5,131 bases of DNA from NCBI GenBank assembly GCA_009908585.1, contig JAAAOZ010000249.1:1-5131 (forward strand), written 5' to 3'. Positions 4,934-5,131 of the stretch are shown in pieces. Under the pieces are notes generated by a model, which was not told the DNA's origin, ran no database searches, and saw only the letters and a program-made list of their open reading frames with translations. Position 1 is the stretch's first letter. Each line of letters starts with the position of its first letter. The stretch is from Chloroflexota bacterium. Its GTDB lineage: Bacteria > Chloroflexota > Anaerolineae > B4-G1 > SLSP01. The position numbers and the translations under genes are program-made.

Positions 4934-5131
4934 CGTCGACCCAGCGCCGGATTATCATCGGCCTGCTGACGGCTCTCATCTTGGTCACCGGCGGCGCGAT
5001 GTGGGCCGTCTGGACGACGATGCAGAGCTGGCCGCAGGTCTCCCCCTTGCCCACGCCGACGCCGCCAGCTGCGACGCTGACGACCGCCACACCGTCGCCC
5101 ACCGCCTCTTTGACGCCCACATCCACGCCGA
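4912..5131 (+). CDS. Membrane-anchored protein with Thr/Pro-rich linker, 3'-truncated by window edge
   Basis: The first 73 residues are visible. MRWYRDLTSTQRR is a positively charged cytoplasmic head. A hydrophobic helix follows at about residues 14-36 (IIIGLLTALILVTGGAMWAV), then a Thr/Pro/Ser-rich stretch from residue 41 to the window edge (LPTPTPPAATLTTATPSPTA and on). The charge pattern predicts the N terminus inside and the linker outside. It is therefore a single-pass anchor or uncleaved signal holding an external domain that lies beyond the window. Such linkers are common in Chloroflexota surface proteins and may be glycosylated; both points are family knowledge and inference. GTG 4912 is chosen for its SD (4899-4904) and because it gives this coherent topology. 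The start lies 22 bases inside rph, so the two are translated together. The function of the missing domain is unknown. Confidence 0.75.
   Translation, partial: MRWYRDLTSTQRRIIIGLLTALILVTGGAMWAVWTTMQSWPQVSPLPTPTPPAATLTTATPSPTASLTPTSTP

Overview
The window is a 5.1 kb piece of a high-GC bacterial chromosome with ordinary housekeeping and cell-envelope genes. I see no phage, plasmid or intact insertion sequence. GTG and TTG starts with good Shine-Dalgarno (SD) sites, a single-pass membrane protein with a long Thr/Pro tail, a LysM protein with an uncommon barrel-like front half, and short intergenic repeats together suggest a Chloroflexota member (Anaerolineae-like). That assignment rests on family resemblance and style; no marker gene confirms it.

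Layout. (1) Positions 1-2394, plus strand: the 3' part of an unrecognised protein gene, then, one base after its stop, a GT-B family 4 glycosyltransferase, almost certainly co-transcribed. (2) Positions 2395-2524: a 130-base gap between converging genes. It holds a near-perfect palindrome, three tandem 10-bp repeats, a weak rho-independent terminator for the glycosyltransferase unit, and a CGCAAAG-type repeat. (3) Positions 2525-3490, minus strand: a two-part protein with a probable TIM-barrel domain and a C-terminal LysM domain, preceded by a good SD and a sigma70-like promoter. (4) Positions 3491-4210: about 720 bases with no gene I believe in, visibly less GC-rich than the genes and rich in inverted repeats. 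These include a nested 88-base hairpin candidate and a 12-bp-stem palindrome containing CCTCCC. (5) Positions 4211-4933, plus strand: ribonuclease PH (rph), best started at a TTG five bases after GGGAGG. (6) From 4912 to the window end: the start of a membrane-anchored protein whose GTG lies inside rph, translationally coupled to it.

How the parts relate. The first pair may act on surface polysaccharide or glycan. rph matures tRNA 3' ends, and its coupled downstream gene looks like an exported or surface protein with no obvious link to tRNA. The most interesting point is in the rph leader. The 10-mer around the rph SD is identical to the right arm of the upstream palindrome. The left arm could therefore pair perfectly with the SD, which would make a mutually exclusive RNA switch if one transcript covers both. 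This is a hypothesis from base pairing only, and chance is a real alternative because CCTCCC-type sequence complements any strong SD.
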